A DNA stretch of 64,000 nt. It comes from Sandaracinaceae bacterium. GTDB taxonomy: Bacteria; Myxococcota_A; Polyangia; Polyangiales; Sandaracinaceae. Position numbers and translations under genes: made by a program. This document shows, one piece after another, positions 15,980 through 24,481 of the stretch; positions within the stretch are counted from its first letter, which is position 1, and each line of letters begins with the position of its first letter. The notes beneath the pieces are model-generated. The model saw only the letters and a program-made list of their open reading frames with translations, was not told where the DNA came from and ran no database searches. The stretch lies in NCBI GenBank assembly GCA_020633195.1, contig JACKEC010000014.1, positions 868,001 through 932,000 of the forward strand, in the 5' to 3' direction.

Positions 15980-17760
15980 GGCGTCGGCCTCCGGCACTGC
16001 CAGTCGCCCGCGCCGACCATCGACTCGGAGCAGCTGACGCCGTCCTCGCAGTCGTTGTTCGAGTCGCAGGTGCCGCCCTCGGCGACCGCCTGGCACGTCT
16101 CCGTCGTCATGTCGCACTGCATGCGACCGCAGCAGTCCGCCGCGGTCCGGCAGCGCACACCACGGTCCACGCAGCACGAGTGCGTCCCCGCCGAGAGCGA
16201 GCGCGCGCAGCGCAGCGCGCCGCAGCACTCGTCGGCGGTGGGGTCGCACGTCTGCGTCTCGCGCATGCACCCGGTCCCGTCCTGACAGGAGCCGGCCAGG
16301 CAGATGTCACCATCGCAACACTCGATGTCGCGATCGCAGAGGCCGTCGCGGCCGATGCACTGGCACTCGCCGTCCTGGCAGAGCATCCGGCCGCAGCAGT
16401 CCTCGTTCTCCTCGCACGAGGTGCTCCCGCCCGCGCAGCACTGGCGAACCGGCGGCGCCGTCGGCTCGGTGCGCGTCTCGCTGCACGACAGGCCCGCGCA
16501 GCACTCGCTGCTGCCCATGCAGGCGGCGCGCTCCTCCTTGCACATCGTCATCATCTCGGAGGGGCGGCACTGGAAGGTCTGGCAGGTGCTGCCCTCGCAG
16601 CACTCGGACGAGTCGATGCAGAACGACCCGTCGCTCCCGCACGTGCAGGTCCCGTCGCCGCCGCAGAACATGAGGCCGCAGCAGTCGAGCGAGTTCTCGC
16701 AGTCGCCGCCCTGGCCCATGCAGCAGCGCGGGATCAGCGGCGCCGGCCGGCACACCGAGCCCGAGCAGCACTCCTGGCCCGGCAGCAGGCCGCCGAGCAG
16801 GCACGTCAGGCTCGGGCCGCGGCAGTCGGTGCAGTCGCCGAACTGGCAGTGGTAGGAGCCCTCGCACGCGCCCTCGCTGCCGCCGAGATCACAGCACATC
16901 ATGCCGTCGCGCCCGCAGTCGTCGGGCGGCGTCGCGCAGAGCCCCGACGGATCCATGCGGCGGTCGCAGACGAGCCCGGGATCGCAGGTGCCGCGAGCGC
17001 CACACGGCGCGCCCATGAAGCCGGTGTCGTCGGGGCGCAGGCACGTCCCGCCGCGGCACACCAGGGTGCCCGAGCAGTCCGTGAGCGCGCCGTCGAGGCC
17101 CGCGCAACACGCGTTGTCGATCTCACCGCACGCCGTGGCCGGGTCCGCGTTGACGCAGGTGGCCGTCGTCACGTCGCACGCGAGCGAGCGCGAGGTGCAC
17201 GGCGAGGCGCCGTCGCAGCAGCGATCGCCCTCGCCGCCGCAGCCCGTGCACGTGCCCTCGACGCACACACCCTCGTCGCGGCACGTGAACCCGTCGCAGC
17301 AGCGCTGACCGGGGCGGCCGCACGTGTCGGGCATCGGGTCGACGTCGTCGGCCGCGGCACAGACCCCGCCGGAGCAGAGCAGCCCCTCGCAGCAGTCCGA
17401 GGACCCGGTGCAGGTCGCCGTCCGCGGCGCGCAGCAGCGCCCGGTCTGGCAAGCGAGCCCGCGGCAGCAGTCGGACGCGGCGCTGCACGAGGCGCCCGAG
17501 CCCGACGCGATGCAGCACACGTCGCCGCGGCCACAGTCGAGCCCGAGCTCGCAGATGCGCCCGGGGTTGCAGCAGCCGCCGCCCGCGGTGCCGCACGGGC
17601 CGCCCGTCGGGATCTCCCCGCCGTCGCCGCCGGGGGGGATCCGACCGTCCATCCCCACCGATCCGTCCGGGCCACCGCCCGGGTTGTCGGCGCAGCCCGG
17701 GAGCGCGGCGAGGGCCGCGACGACCGAGCAAGCGAGCAAGCGAGCGAGAACGTACCGCAT
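15976..17760 (-). CDS. Cysteine-rich secreted lipoprotein with CC-containing repeats
   Basis: This 594-residue protein has a signal peptide and lipobox LPGC at 20-23, so it is probably lipid-anchored. By my count it contains about 100 cysteines, including about 20 CC pairs. They are arranged in imperfect repeats of the form C-x(4-6)-(D/E)CC-x4-C-x(4-5)-C, such as SSDCCEGLLCSGGVC, SSECCAGLSC and NEDCCGRMLCQDGEC. The spacing resembles disulfide knots of the dickkopf/colipase or granulin type, but no known family can be assigned. Interspersed Gly/Asp/Pro linkers are common. A TAGCAT hexamer 6 nt before the ATG may be its promoter. Its stop overlaps the proC start. Function unknown; possibilities are a surface adhesin or a predation-related envelope protein. 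Confidence 0.8.
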   Translation of the reverse strand: MRYVLARLLACSVVAALAALPGCADNPGGGPDGSVGMDGRIPPGGDGGEIPTGGPCGTAGGGCCNPGRICELGLDCGRGDVCCIASGSGASCSAASDCCRGLACQTGRCCAPRTATCTGSSDCCEGLLCSGGVCAAADDVDPMPDTCGRPGQRCCDGFTCRDEGVCVEGTCTGCGGEGDRCCDGASPCTSRSLACDVTTATCVNADPATACGEIDNACCAGLDGALTDCSGTLVCRGGTCLRPDDTGFMGAPCGARGTCDPGLVCDRRMDPSGLCATPPDDCGRDGMMCCDLGGSEGACEGSYHCQFGDCTDCRGPSLTCLLGGLLPGQECCSGSVCRPAPLIPRCCMGQGGDCENSLDCCGLMFCGGDGTCTCGSDGSFCIDSSECCEGSTCQTFQCRPSEMMTMCKEERAACMGSSECCAGLSCSETRTEPTAPPVRQCCAGGSTSCEENEDCCGRMLCQDGECQCIGRDGLCDRDIECCDGDICLAGSCQDGTGCMRETQTCDPTADECCGALRCARSLSAGTHSCCVDRGVRCRTAADCCGRMQCDMTTETCQAVAEGGTCDSNNDCEDGVSCSESMVGAGDWQCRRPTP

Positions 17761-17766
17761 GGACGG

Positions 17767-17772
17767 ATGCTA
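17767..17772 (-). promoter_or_regulatory. Possible -10 element for leaderless Cys-rich lipoprotein gene
   Basis: TAGCAT read on the minus strand, 6 nt before the ATG at 17760. This fits a -10 with transcription starting at the start codon. Confidence 0.4.
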
Positions 17773-17840
17773 GCAGCCTCCGGGGAGAATGACTGCAGAG
17801 CGCGCGCCGACGAGCCGTTGGATGCCGCGCCCGCGGGCGC

Positions 17841-17846
17841 TAACGT
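17841..17846 (+). promoter_or_regulatory. Possible -10 element supporting GTG start at 17855
   Basis: TAACGT followed by 8 nt and then GTG. The position argues for the GTG at 17855 over an upstream in-frame ATG at 17789, which would place this element inside the coding region. Confidence 0.35.
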
Positions 17847-17854
17847 TCGCGCCC

Positions 17855-19273
17855 GTGCGCTCCCCCAAAGAACGCCTCCTCGACGCCCTCGAGGCGTGGC
17901 AGCGCGAGCGCGCTCGGGAGCGCGTGGCGCGGTGGCGCGGCGACGCGGACGCGCTCGACGAGGTCGCGGTGTCGAGCCGCCACGCCCGACTCCGGGGGCC
18001 GCGCGCCCGCGAGCTCTACGAGGACGCCCTCGACCGCGGCGATCTCGAGGGCGACGAGCGCGTCGCCGTCGAGGCGGCGCTGCGGGAGGCCTACGTCACC
18101 GGCCCGAGGGCGCTCGGCGACGCGCGGATCGCGGCGGCCCTCGCGGCGCCGATCCCGTACGACTCCGACTTCCATCGCGGGAGCGACCTCCTGCTCCGGC
18201 TCGCGGTGCGGCCCGACGGTCGGACCCGCCGCGCGATCGCGCGGGCGCTCGAGCGGACGTTCACGGACATGCTCGGCGGCCTCGAGGAGCGCCGAGGCCG
18301 CGTCGAGGAGGCGCTCGAGCTCGCGGCCTGGCTCCCCGCGCCGCCGGCGAGCGCGCCGGTCGACGCCGAGCAGGTCCTCGCCGAGACCGACGAAGCGTGG
18401 CGCGAGCTGCTCGAGCGCCTCGCGCACGCGGGGGGCGCGCACCCCGAGGACTGGTCGGACCTCGTCCACCTCCTCCGGGCGCCCGCTTGGGACGACCTGG
18501 TGCCCCGTCGATCGCGGCCGCGGCGGGCGAGCGCCCCGCTCGAGGAGCTCGGCTTCGGCGAGGTGCTTCGCCGCGGCGCCCACGTCGAGCCGAGCCACGG
18601 CGGGGCGCGCGCCGAGATCGCGATCGTCGCCCCCTCCCGCGACGTCCGCCTCGCCGGCGGTGTCGAGCTCGGGGTCGCGTCCGAGCGAGACTTCGCGCGG
18701 GCGCTCGGCGCGGCGGCCGCGTGTCTCCTCGCGCACCCGGGGCTGCCGACCGTGCTCGGGCGGCCGGCCGCGCACAGCGTCGCGGACGCGATCGGCGCGC
18801 TCTGCGGCCACCTCCTGTCGGACGGGCGCTACGTCGCGCGCGCGTTCGGAGACCTGAGCCCCGCGCAGGTGCGGGCCGCGCGCGAGCTCGCGCTCGGCGT
18901 CGAGCTGTTCGAGCTGCGGACCGCCGCGGCGGCCCACCTCGGCCACGCCCAGCTCGGGCGCGCCGGGTTCGTCGACGAGGCGCGCGACCGGCTCGTCCGG
19001 ACGTGGGGCGTCGACGCGCCGCCCGCGCTCGCGAGCCTCGTCGCCCGCGACCCGGGCGCGACCGCGCGCCTCGCCGCCGCGAGGCTCGCCCCCGCGCGCG
19101 CGCGCGCGCTCCGGGAGCAGTTCGACGAGGACTTCTGGCGCAACCCGAGGACCGCGGAGCCGCTGCGCCACGGCGCGTCCCGCGGGGCGGCGCTCACCCC
19201 CGACGCCTGGGCCGCGGAGCTCGGCGTCCCCGAGGGGGCGCTCCGCGCCCGCATGACGGAGCTCCTCGGCTGA
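17855..19273 (+). CDS. Unknown helical protein
   Basis: I do not recognise this 472-residue protein. It is very rich in Ala, Arg and Glu, with long amphipathic helices, no signal peptide and no membrane segment. The C-terminal part (ALREQFDEDFWRNPRTAEPLRHG and LAHPGLPTVLGRPAAH) faintly recalls the helical frame of M3/M32-type peptidases, but there is no HEXXH motif, so a degenerate relative is only a guess. The GTG at 17855 is preferred; an in-frame ATG at 17789 is possible. The Xaa-Pro aminopeptidase gene starts 17 nt after its stop and has its own promoter-like hexamer. Confidence 0.6.
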   Translation: MRSPKERLLDALEAWQRERARERVARWRGDADALDEVAVSSRHARLRGPRARELYEDALDRGDLEGDERVAVEAALREAYVTGPRALGDARIAAALAAPIPYDSDFHRGSDLLLRLAVRPDGRTRRAIARALERTFTDMLGGLEERRGRVEEALELAAWLPAPPASAPVDAEQVLAETDEAWRELLERLAHAGGAHPEDWSDLVHLLRAPAWDDLVPRRSRPRRASAPLEELGFGEVLRRGAHVEPSHGGARAEIAIVAPSRDVRLAGGVELGVASERDFARALGAAAACLLAHPGLPTVLGRPAAHSVADAIGALCGHLLSDGRYVARAFGDLSPAQVRAARELALGVELFELRTAAAAHLGHAQLGRAGFVDEARDRLVRTWGVDAPPALASLVARDPGATARLAAARLAPARARALREQFDEDFWRNPRTAEPLRHGASRGAALTPDAWAAELGVPEGALRARMTELLG

Positions 19274-19275
19274 AG

Positions 19276-19281
19276 TACGCT
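19276..19281 (+). promoter_or_regulatory. Possible -10 element for leaderless pepP
   Basis: TACGCT ends 9 nt before the ATG at 19291, in the 17-nt gap after the preceding gene. Confidence 0.35.
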
Positions 19282-19290
19282 CGCGCGCTC

Positions 19291-20604
19291 ATGGACGCGA
19301 GCATCCACGCCGACCGACGTCGGCGCCTCCTCGAGCAGATGGGAGAGCGCGCCGTCGCGGTCATCCCGTCGGCGCCGGTCTTCATCCGCAACAACGACGT
19401 CGAGCACGAGTACCGGCAGGACAGCGACTTCTTCTACCTGACCGGCCTCGACGAGCCCGACAGCGTGCTCGTGCTCGGCAACGCGCACCCCGATCACACG
19501 GCGGTGCTCTTCGTCCGGCCTCGGAACCCCGAGCGAGAGATCTGGGATGGCCCGCGCGTGGGGGTGGACGGCGCCCTCGCCTCCCTCGCGGTCGACGCGG
19601 CGTTCGAGATCGGCGACCTCGACGCGAAGCTGCCGGGCTACCTCGCCAACGCAGAGACGCTCGTCTACCGGGTCGGCCGCGACGCCGCCACGGACACGCG
19701 CCTGTTCGCCGCGCTCGAGGGCACGCGCCGCCGGCAGCGCTACGGCGTCGGGTACCCGACGACCATCGTCGACCCGGCCGCCTACGTCCACGAGCAGCGC
19801 CTCGCGAAGGACGACCACGAGCTCGACGCGATGCGGCGCGCCGCCGCCGTGACCGCCGAGGCGCACGACGCGGCGATGACCAAGGCTCGCCCCGACGCCT
19901 ACGAGTTCGAGGTCGAGGCCGAGCTCCTGCGCGTCTTCCGCGAGCACGGCTGTGAGCGCCCCGCCTACGGGCCCATCGTCGGCAGCGGCCCGAACGCGAC
20001 CATCCTCCACCACCGGCGCAACGACAGGAAGATGCTCGACGGCGACCTGCTGCTGATCGACGCGGGCTGCGAGCTCGACTACTACGCCTGCGACGTCACC
20101 CGCACGTTCCCGGTGTCCGGTCGGTTCACCGAGCCGCAGCGGGCGATCTACGACGTCGTGCTGAAGGCCCAGCTCGCGTGCATCGACGCGGTCGAGCCCG
20201 GCGCGACGCTCGAGGCCCTGCACCAGATCGCGGTCCGCGAGCTCACCCGCGGGCTCATCGATCTGGGCCTCGTCGAGGGCGAGCTCGAGGCCGCGATCGA
20301 GGGCGAGCTCTATCGCCCCTACTACATGCATCGCACCTCGCACTGGCTGGGCATGGACGTCCACGACGTCGGCCTCTACTACGACCGCGGCGCCCCGCGC
20401 GCGCTGGCCCCGGGCTACGTGTTGACCATCGAGCCGGGCCTCTACGTCTCGACCACCGCCGACGTCGATCCGAAGTGGCGCGGCATCGGCGTGCGGATCG
20501 AGGACGACATCCTCGTCACCGCGACGGGGCACGAGAACTTGACGGCCGCGATCCCGAAGGACCCGGACGCGATCGAGCGTCGGCTCGCCGCCCGCGCCTC
20601 CTAG
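19291..20604 (+). CDS. pepP: Xaa-Pro aminopeptidase (M24B)
   Basis: This 437-residue metallopeptidase removes N-terminal residues that precede proline. The N-terminal AMP_N domain includes RNNDVEHEYRQDSDFFYLTG, the usual aminopeptidase P block. The pita-bread catalytic domain has the metal ligands in LLLIDAGCELDYYACDVTRTFPVSG (two Asp), HWLGMDVHDVG (His), LTIEPGLY (Glu) and GVRIEDDILVT (Glu). Length is normal. The ATG at 19291 is supported by the family N-terminus; the same frame stays open far upstream, but that sequence is non-homologous. It lies between two genes of unknown function, all on the plus strand. Confidence 0.94.
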   Translation: MDASIHADRRRRLLEQMGERAVAVIPSAPVFIRNNDVEHEYRQDSDFFYLTGLDEPDSVLVLGNAHPDHTAVLFVRPRNPEREIWDGPRVGVDGALASLAVDAAFEIGDLDAKLPGYLANAETLVYRVGRDAATDTRLFAALEGTRRRQRYGVGYPTTIVDPAAYVHEQRLAKDDHELDAMRRAAAVTAEAHDAAMTKARPDAYEFEVEAELLRVFREHGCERPAYGPIVGSGPNATILHHRRNDRKMLDGDLLLIDAGCELDYYACDVTRTFPVSGRFTEPQRAIYDVVLKAQLACIDAVEPGATLEALHQIAVRELTRGLIDLGLVEGELEAAIEGELYRPYYMHRTSHWLGMDVHDVGLYYDRGAPRALAPGYVLTIEPGLYVSTTADVDPKWRGIGVRIEDDILVTATGHENLTAAIPKDPDAIERRLAARAS

Positions 20605-20671
20605 ACCGAGGCCACGATTCACTTGCGCGAGGCCACCCCGCGATCCACGCCCGGATCTTCGGGGGGCCAAC

Positions 20672-21652
20672 GTGAGTCATTCCTTCTACGTCGCTCTGGA
20701 CGAGCCGCCGACCTATGAGGCGGTGCTCGGCGGCTTCAGCCCACGCCTGCAGACCGCGGCGGGGGCGGGTGACGATCTCGAGGGCCCGTGGCAGGCGGGG
20801 CACGTCCTCGCGGTCTGGCGCCAGGGCGTCAGCACCCGGCCGATCGAGCTCTGTTGGGAGCACGGCAAGCTGTCGGCGCGGATCCTCGCCTGCTCGTGCG
20901 CCGAGGACTACGGCATCGGGCTCGACGCGGTGTGCGGCGTCGCGCGCGCGGCCGGCGTGGAGGTCGAGTCCGAGGAGGGGATCCGCTTCACCCACGCGGA
21001 GCGCGAGGCCACCCACGGCGCCGACTGGATCGCGCGGCACGTCGACTCGATGGTCACGTCCGTGATCGCCCACACGCGCTCGCTCGACGAGGGCTACATC
21101 ACGATGCCCGGCACGACGCGGGACTTCCACCTCGGCCCCCGGGTGCTCGCCGAGATCGACGAGGGGGACGTCGCCGCGCAGCGAGAGGCGCTCTTCGCGA
21201 AGATGCGCGCCCTCTTCTACCCGGACCCCGAGGAGGTCTACCCGGCCAACGTCCTGTCGGTCACCCGGGACGACGGGTCGCGCGTCACCCTCACCGCGTT
21301 CGCGCGGGACGTCCCCTACATCTTCCCGCCGGTCCAGTACCTCACCGTGCTCGACGACGAGCCGTTCGAGATCCCCTTCGACGCGCTCGAGGCGGTGGTC
21401 GGCGAGGACCGCATCGTCTGGATGGACGAGGTGTGCCCCGCGGTCGAGGCGATCGGCCCGCTCGAGTGGCCCGCCGTCGTGGCCCTCGCCCGCGCGCACG
21501 CGGTGGACGCCATGGCCCGTCGCCCCTCGACGCCGGCCGAGCGCATCAGCCACGCCCCCGACCAGCCCAAGGATTCGGGCGGGGTCCCCTGGGGGCTCGT
21601 CATCGGCGTGCTGATCGCGTTCGCGGTCGTCGCCTACGTGCTGTCTCGCTAG
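20672..21652 (+). CDS. Unknown protein with C-terminal membrane anchor
   Basis: I do not recognise this 326-residue protein. It starts at a GTG (20672), has no signal peptide and ends with a single hydrophobic helix (GVPWGLVIGVLIAFAVVAYVLSR). It is therefore probably a tail-anchored cytoplasmic protein. The body is mixed alpha/beta with the segments CSCAEDYGIGLDAVCGVARAAG and a conserved-looking GADWIARHVDSMVTSVIAHTRSLDEGY. It ends 1 nt from the convergent yggS gene. Confidence 0.6.
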   Translation: MSHSFYVALDEPPTYEAVLGGFSPRLQTAAGAGDDLEGPWQAGHVLAVWRQGVSTRPIELCWEHGKLSARILACSCAEDYGIGLDAVCGVARAAGVEVESEEGIRFTHAEREATHGADWIARHVDSMVTSVIAHTRSLDEGYITMPGTTRDFHLGPRVLAEIDEGDVAAQREALFAKMRALFYPDPEEVYPANVLSVTRDDGSRVTLTAFARDVPYIFPPVQYLTVLDDEPFEIPFDALEAVVGEDRIVWMDEVCPAVEAIGPLEWPAVVALARAHAVDAMARRPSTPAERISHAPDQPKDSGGVPWGLVIGVLIAFAVVAYVLSR

Positions 21653-21653
21653 C

Positions 21654-22298
21654 TCAGGACGGACGCGGGCCGAAGATCGCGGTCCCCACGCGCACGATGG
21701 TCGCGCCCTCGGCGATGGCCACCTCGAGGTCCGCGCTCATCCCCATCGAGAGCTCGGGCAGCTCGTGCGCCTGCGCCAGCTCCCGGAGCGCGCGGAACCA
21801 CCGCGTCGGATCCTCGCCCGCCGGCGGCACCGTCATCAGGCCGCGGAGGCGGAGCTTCGACGCGGCCCGGGCCGCCGCCACGAGCTCCGGGAGCTCCTCG
21901 ACGGCGCAACCCGACTTGCTCGCCTCACGCGCGACGTCGACCTGCAGGAGCACGTCGAGCGAGCCCTCGGCGCGACGGTCGAGCTCCTCCACGAGGCGCA
22001 CCGAGTCGACGGTCTCGATGGTCGCGCCCGTCCCGATCACCTGCCGCGCCTTGTTGCGCTGCAGGTGCCCGATGAAGTGCCACCGCGCGCCGGGGACCGC
22101 CGCCGCCTTCTCCACGAGCTCCTGCGCGTAGTTCTCGCCGAACACGGTCTGGCCGGCGGCCATCGCCTCGAGGACCGCCGCCGCCGGGTGCCGCTTCGAG
22201 ACCGCCACGAGCGTGACCGACGCGGGATCGCGCCCCGCCGCGTCGCACGCTCGCGCGATGGTCTCCCGGACCGCGGCCAAGCGCTCGGCGATGCTCAC
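21654..22298 (-). CDS. YggS/PLPBP family pyridoxal phosphate homeostasis protein
   Basis: This 214-residue single-domain PLP-binding protein has the fold of alanine racemase domain 1 and is involved in PLP and amino-acid homeostasis. The lysine lies in TLVAVSKRHP, and the family blocks FGENYAQELVEKA, WHFIGHLQRNKAR and LSMGMSADLEVAIAEGATIVRVGTAIFG are present. The GTG at 22298 overlaps the maf stop (GTGA). It is the last gene of a three-gene unit: ParA fusion, maf, yggS. YggS genes often lie near division genes. Confidence 0.93.
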   Translation of the reverse strand: MSIAERLAAVRETIARACDAAGRDPASVTLVAVSKRHPAAAVLEAMAAGQTVFGENYAQELVEKAAAVPGARWHFIGHLQRNKARQVIGTGATIETVDSVRLVEELDRRAEGSLDVLLQVDVAREASKSGCAVEELPELVAAARAASKLRLRGLMTVPPAGEDPTRWFRALRELAQAHELPELSMGMSADLEVAIAEGATIVRVGTAIFGPRPS

Positions 22299-22867
22299 GG
22301 CCAGCCCCGCAGCGCGCCCGCGCGCTCGAGGAGGTCCACCGTCTCGGCCGCGGGCAGGCCCACGACGTTCGACCACGACCCGTCGATGCGCGTCACCAGC
22401 GCGGAGCCGATCCCCTGCACCGCGTAGGCCCCCGCCTTGTCCCGCCCCTCGCCCGTCGCCACGTAGCGGGCCACCCGCTCCGCGTCGAGCTCGCGGAACC
22501 AGACCCGCGTGCTCACGGCGATCTCGTCCACCCCGTCGGGGCCGAGCAGCGCGACGCCGGTGATCACCTCGTGCGCCCGCCCGGACAGCGCGCCGATCAT
22601 CCGCGCCGCGTCCGCGTCGTCACGCGGCTTGCCGAGGATCTCGCCGTCGACGACGACGATGGTGTCGGCGCCGAGGACGAACCCCTCCTCGCGCGCCGCG
22701 ACCTCTCGGGCCTTCAGGACGGCGAGGTGCCGCGCGAACGCCTCGGGCGCGACGCCCTCGATCACGGTCTCGTCGGCGTCGCTCGGCACGACGTCGAAAG
22801 GGATCCCGAGCGTCTCGAGGATCGCGCGCCGCCGAGGCGACGCCGAGGCGAGCACCCGCCGCGTCAC
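22295..22867 (-). CDS. maf: Maf-like nucleotide pyrophosphatase
   Basis: This 190-residue house-cleaning NTP pyrophosphatase hydrolyses non-canonical or methylated nucleotides; Maf proteins have also been linked to septum inhibition. The N-terminal LASASPRRRAIL, the acidic DADET, the GADTIVVVDGEILGKPRD block and the Y-A-V-Q-G-I-G segment are all present. It starts with GTG at 22867 overlapping the stop of the ParA fusion (GTGA), and overlaps yggS in the same way at its other end. Confidence 0.94.
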   Translation of the reverse strand: MTRRVLASASPRRRAILETLGIPFDVVPSDADETVIEGVAPEAFARHLAVLKAREVAAREEGFVLGADTIVVVDGEILGKPRDDADAARMIGALSGRAHEVITGVALLGPDGVDEIAVSTRVWFRELDAERVARYVATGEGRDKAGAYAVQGIGSALVTRIDGSWSNVVGLPAAETVDLLERAGALRGWP

Positions 22868-24456
22868 ACCTCGCCCCGCTCCTCGAGGTAGCGGCGGTAG
22901 CGCTTCACGTAGGTCCGGCTCACGTGCGCGGAGTCGAGCTGCAGGAACTTGGCGAACTCCGTCACGAAGCCCCGCACGTAGACGGGCGCGGGCAGCCCCG
23001 CGAAGTCATCGCCCTCGATGGCCTCGAGGTAGTTCAGGCCGACCTTCGTCTTCTGGCTCACGGAGCGCAGATCGACGCCGAGCGACTCGCGCACCTGCCG
23101 GATCAGCGGCCCCGAGAAGTCGGTCTCCGGGGTGATCGCGGGGGGCGGCGGCAGGTCGGTCGAGCGGGTGCGGAAGGCCGGCTCGTCGTCGCGCGGCAGG
23201 TCGTCCTCGATCGGGAAGACGCTCAGCTCGTACGGACGCCGGCGCGCCGGATCGAGCAGGACGTCGAACGCCTCCTCGATGCGCGTCCGCACCTTCTCGA
23301 GCTCGGCGGGCTCGAAGAGGCCGTAGCAAGCGAGGGCGTCGGACGCGTAGATGTCGCGCGCGCGCTTGAAGGCCCGGCGGACCTCCTCGTCGGTGGCCCC
23401 CCGGTCGACCTCGAGGAGGTCGTGGTGGCTCTCGGGCGGCACCGTCCGCTCGCGGCGCCCGCGCTTGCCCGCGGCGAGCGCGAGCAGCCGGCGGGCGATC
23501 TTCTCGAGGCTCTTCGCCGACTTCGCGCCCGGGCTCTCGACGAGGAGGACGCGACGGTTGCGCATGTTGCTCCACGCCGTGTCGTCGTAGTCGATGTGCC
23601 CGAGGTACTCGATCGGGATGCCGAGGCGACGGCGGGCCGCCGTCCGGATGGACTCCCCGAGCTCGAGGTCGGCCCGCAGCCGGGTCTGGTTGAGCACGAT
23701 GGCCGGCGAGAAGCTCTCCATCAGCTCGCGCACGGGATCGGCCATCGGATCGCCGTCCTCCTCGAGGACCCGCCACAGATCCACGGGGGCCGGCGCGCCG
23801 CCGAGCGCGCGGATGCGATCGAGCAGCCGACGACGGGTCCGCTCCTCCACGATCTTGCGCCGCAGGTGCCGCACGAACGCGTAGCGGAGGAACCGGTAGG
23901 TGTTCTCGATCGCGGTCGGCTCGGGGACGGTCACGTAGACCGAGAGGTCCGCGGCGAGGTGGAAGTCGATCAGCGTGCTCGAGATCCCCGACCCCACGTC
24001 GGCGACCACGTAGTCCGCGCGCAGCCCGTGCAGCCGATCGGCCAGCTTCGAGCGCCGCGTGCGGCCCCGCTCGCCCGCGGCCGGCTCGTCGAGGCCGGCG
24101 TGGTGCAGGCGCAGCCCCGGGACGGCGGTCTCGATGAGCCGCGAGCTCGCCGAGCCGTCGGGCTCCTCCTCGAGGAGCGGATCCCAGCGACGACCGCTCG
24201 GCGGCCGCGGGACCCCGACGATGGTGTGGAGGTTCGCGCCGCACGGGTCGGCGTCGGCGAGGATGACCTGGCGCCCGATCGAGGCGAGGTACACCGCCAG
24301 GTTGGCCGCCAGCATGCTCTTGCCCGCGCCGCCCTTCGCGCCCGCGACGGACACGATCCGCGGCGGCCGCGGGGCGAGCCCGGGCTCCGTCGGCCCGTCC
24401 TCGCCCTCGCCGGGCTCACGGAAGAGCAGCACCTCTTCTTCGACCGAGTCGCTCAT
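22864..24456 (-). CDS. ParA/MinD-type ATPase fused to J-like and RodZ-type HTH domains
   Basis: This 530-residue protein has three parts. Residues 33-330 are a ParA/MinD-like P-loop ATPase with the deviant Walker A KGGAGKS (41-47) and the switch region DVGSGISS. An extra Arg-rich helical segment (about 195-240) interrupts it. Residues 344-411 look like a J domain (DLLEVDRGATDEEVRRAFKRAR ... EEAFDVLLDPARRRPYE) but lack the HPD tripeptide, so Hsp70 activation is doubtful. Residues 450-512 match the RodZ-type HTH_25 (LIRQVRESLG, YLEAIEGDDFAGLPAPVYVRGFV). There is no membrane helix, unlike RodZ. A position-sensing or cytoskeletal role is inferred from the parts. It heads an operon with maf and yggS. 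Confidence 0.85.
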   Translation of the reverse strand: MSDSVEEEVLLFREPGEGEDGPTEPGLAPRPPRIVSVAGAKGGAGKSMLAANLAVYLASIGRQVILADADPCGANLHTIVGVPRPPSGRRWDPLLEEEPDGSASSRLIETAVPGLRLHHAGLDEPAAGERGRTRRSKLADRLHGLRADYVVADVGSGISSTLIDFHLAADLSVYVTVPEPTAIENTYRFLRYAFVRHLRRKIVEERTRRRLLDRIRALGGAPAPVDLWRVLEEDGDPMADPVRELMESFSPAIVLNQTRLRADLELGESIRTAARRRLGIPIEYLGHIDYDDTAWSNMRNRRVLLVESPGAKSAKSLEKIARRLLALAAGKRGRRERTVPPESHHDLLEVDRGATDEEVRRAFKRARDIYASDALACYGLFEPAELEKVRTRIEEAFDVLLDPARRRPYELSVFPIEDDLPRDDEPAFRTRSTDLPPPPAITPETDFSGPLIRQVRESLGVDLRSVSQKTKVGLNYLEAIEGDDFAGLPAPVYVRGFVTEFAKFLQLDSAHVSRTYVKRYRRYLEERGEV

Positions 24457-24481
24457 CGAGAACCCGAGGTGCTACCAGGCG

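Noticed and set aside
16180..20604. 1474-codon plus-strand frame ending in pepP
   Set aside because: Only the part from 19291 resembles a protein family. The rest is a shadow of the Cys-rich lipoprotein gene and the unknown gene at 17855.
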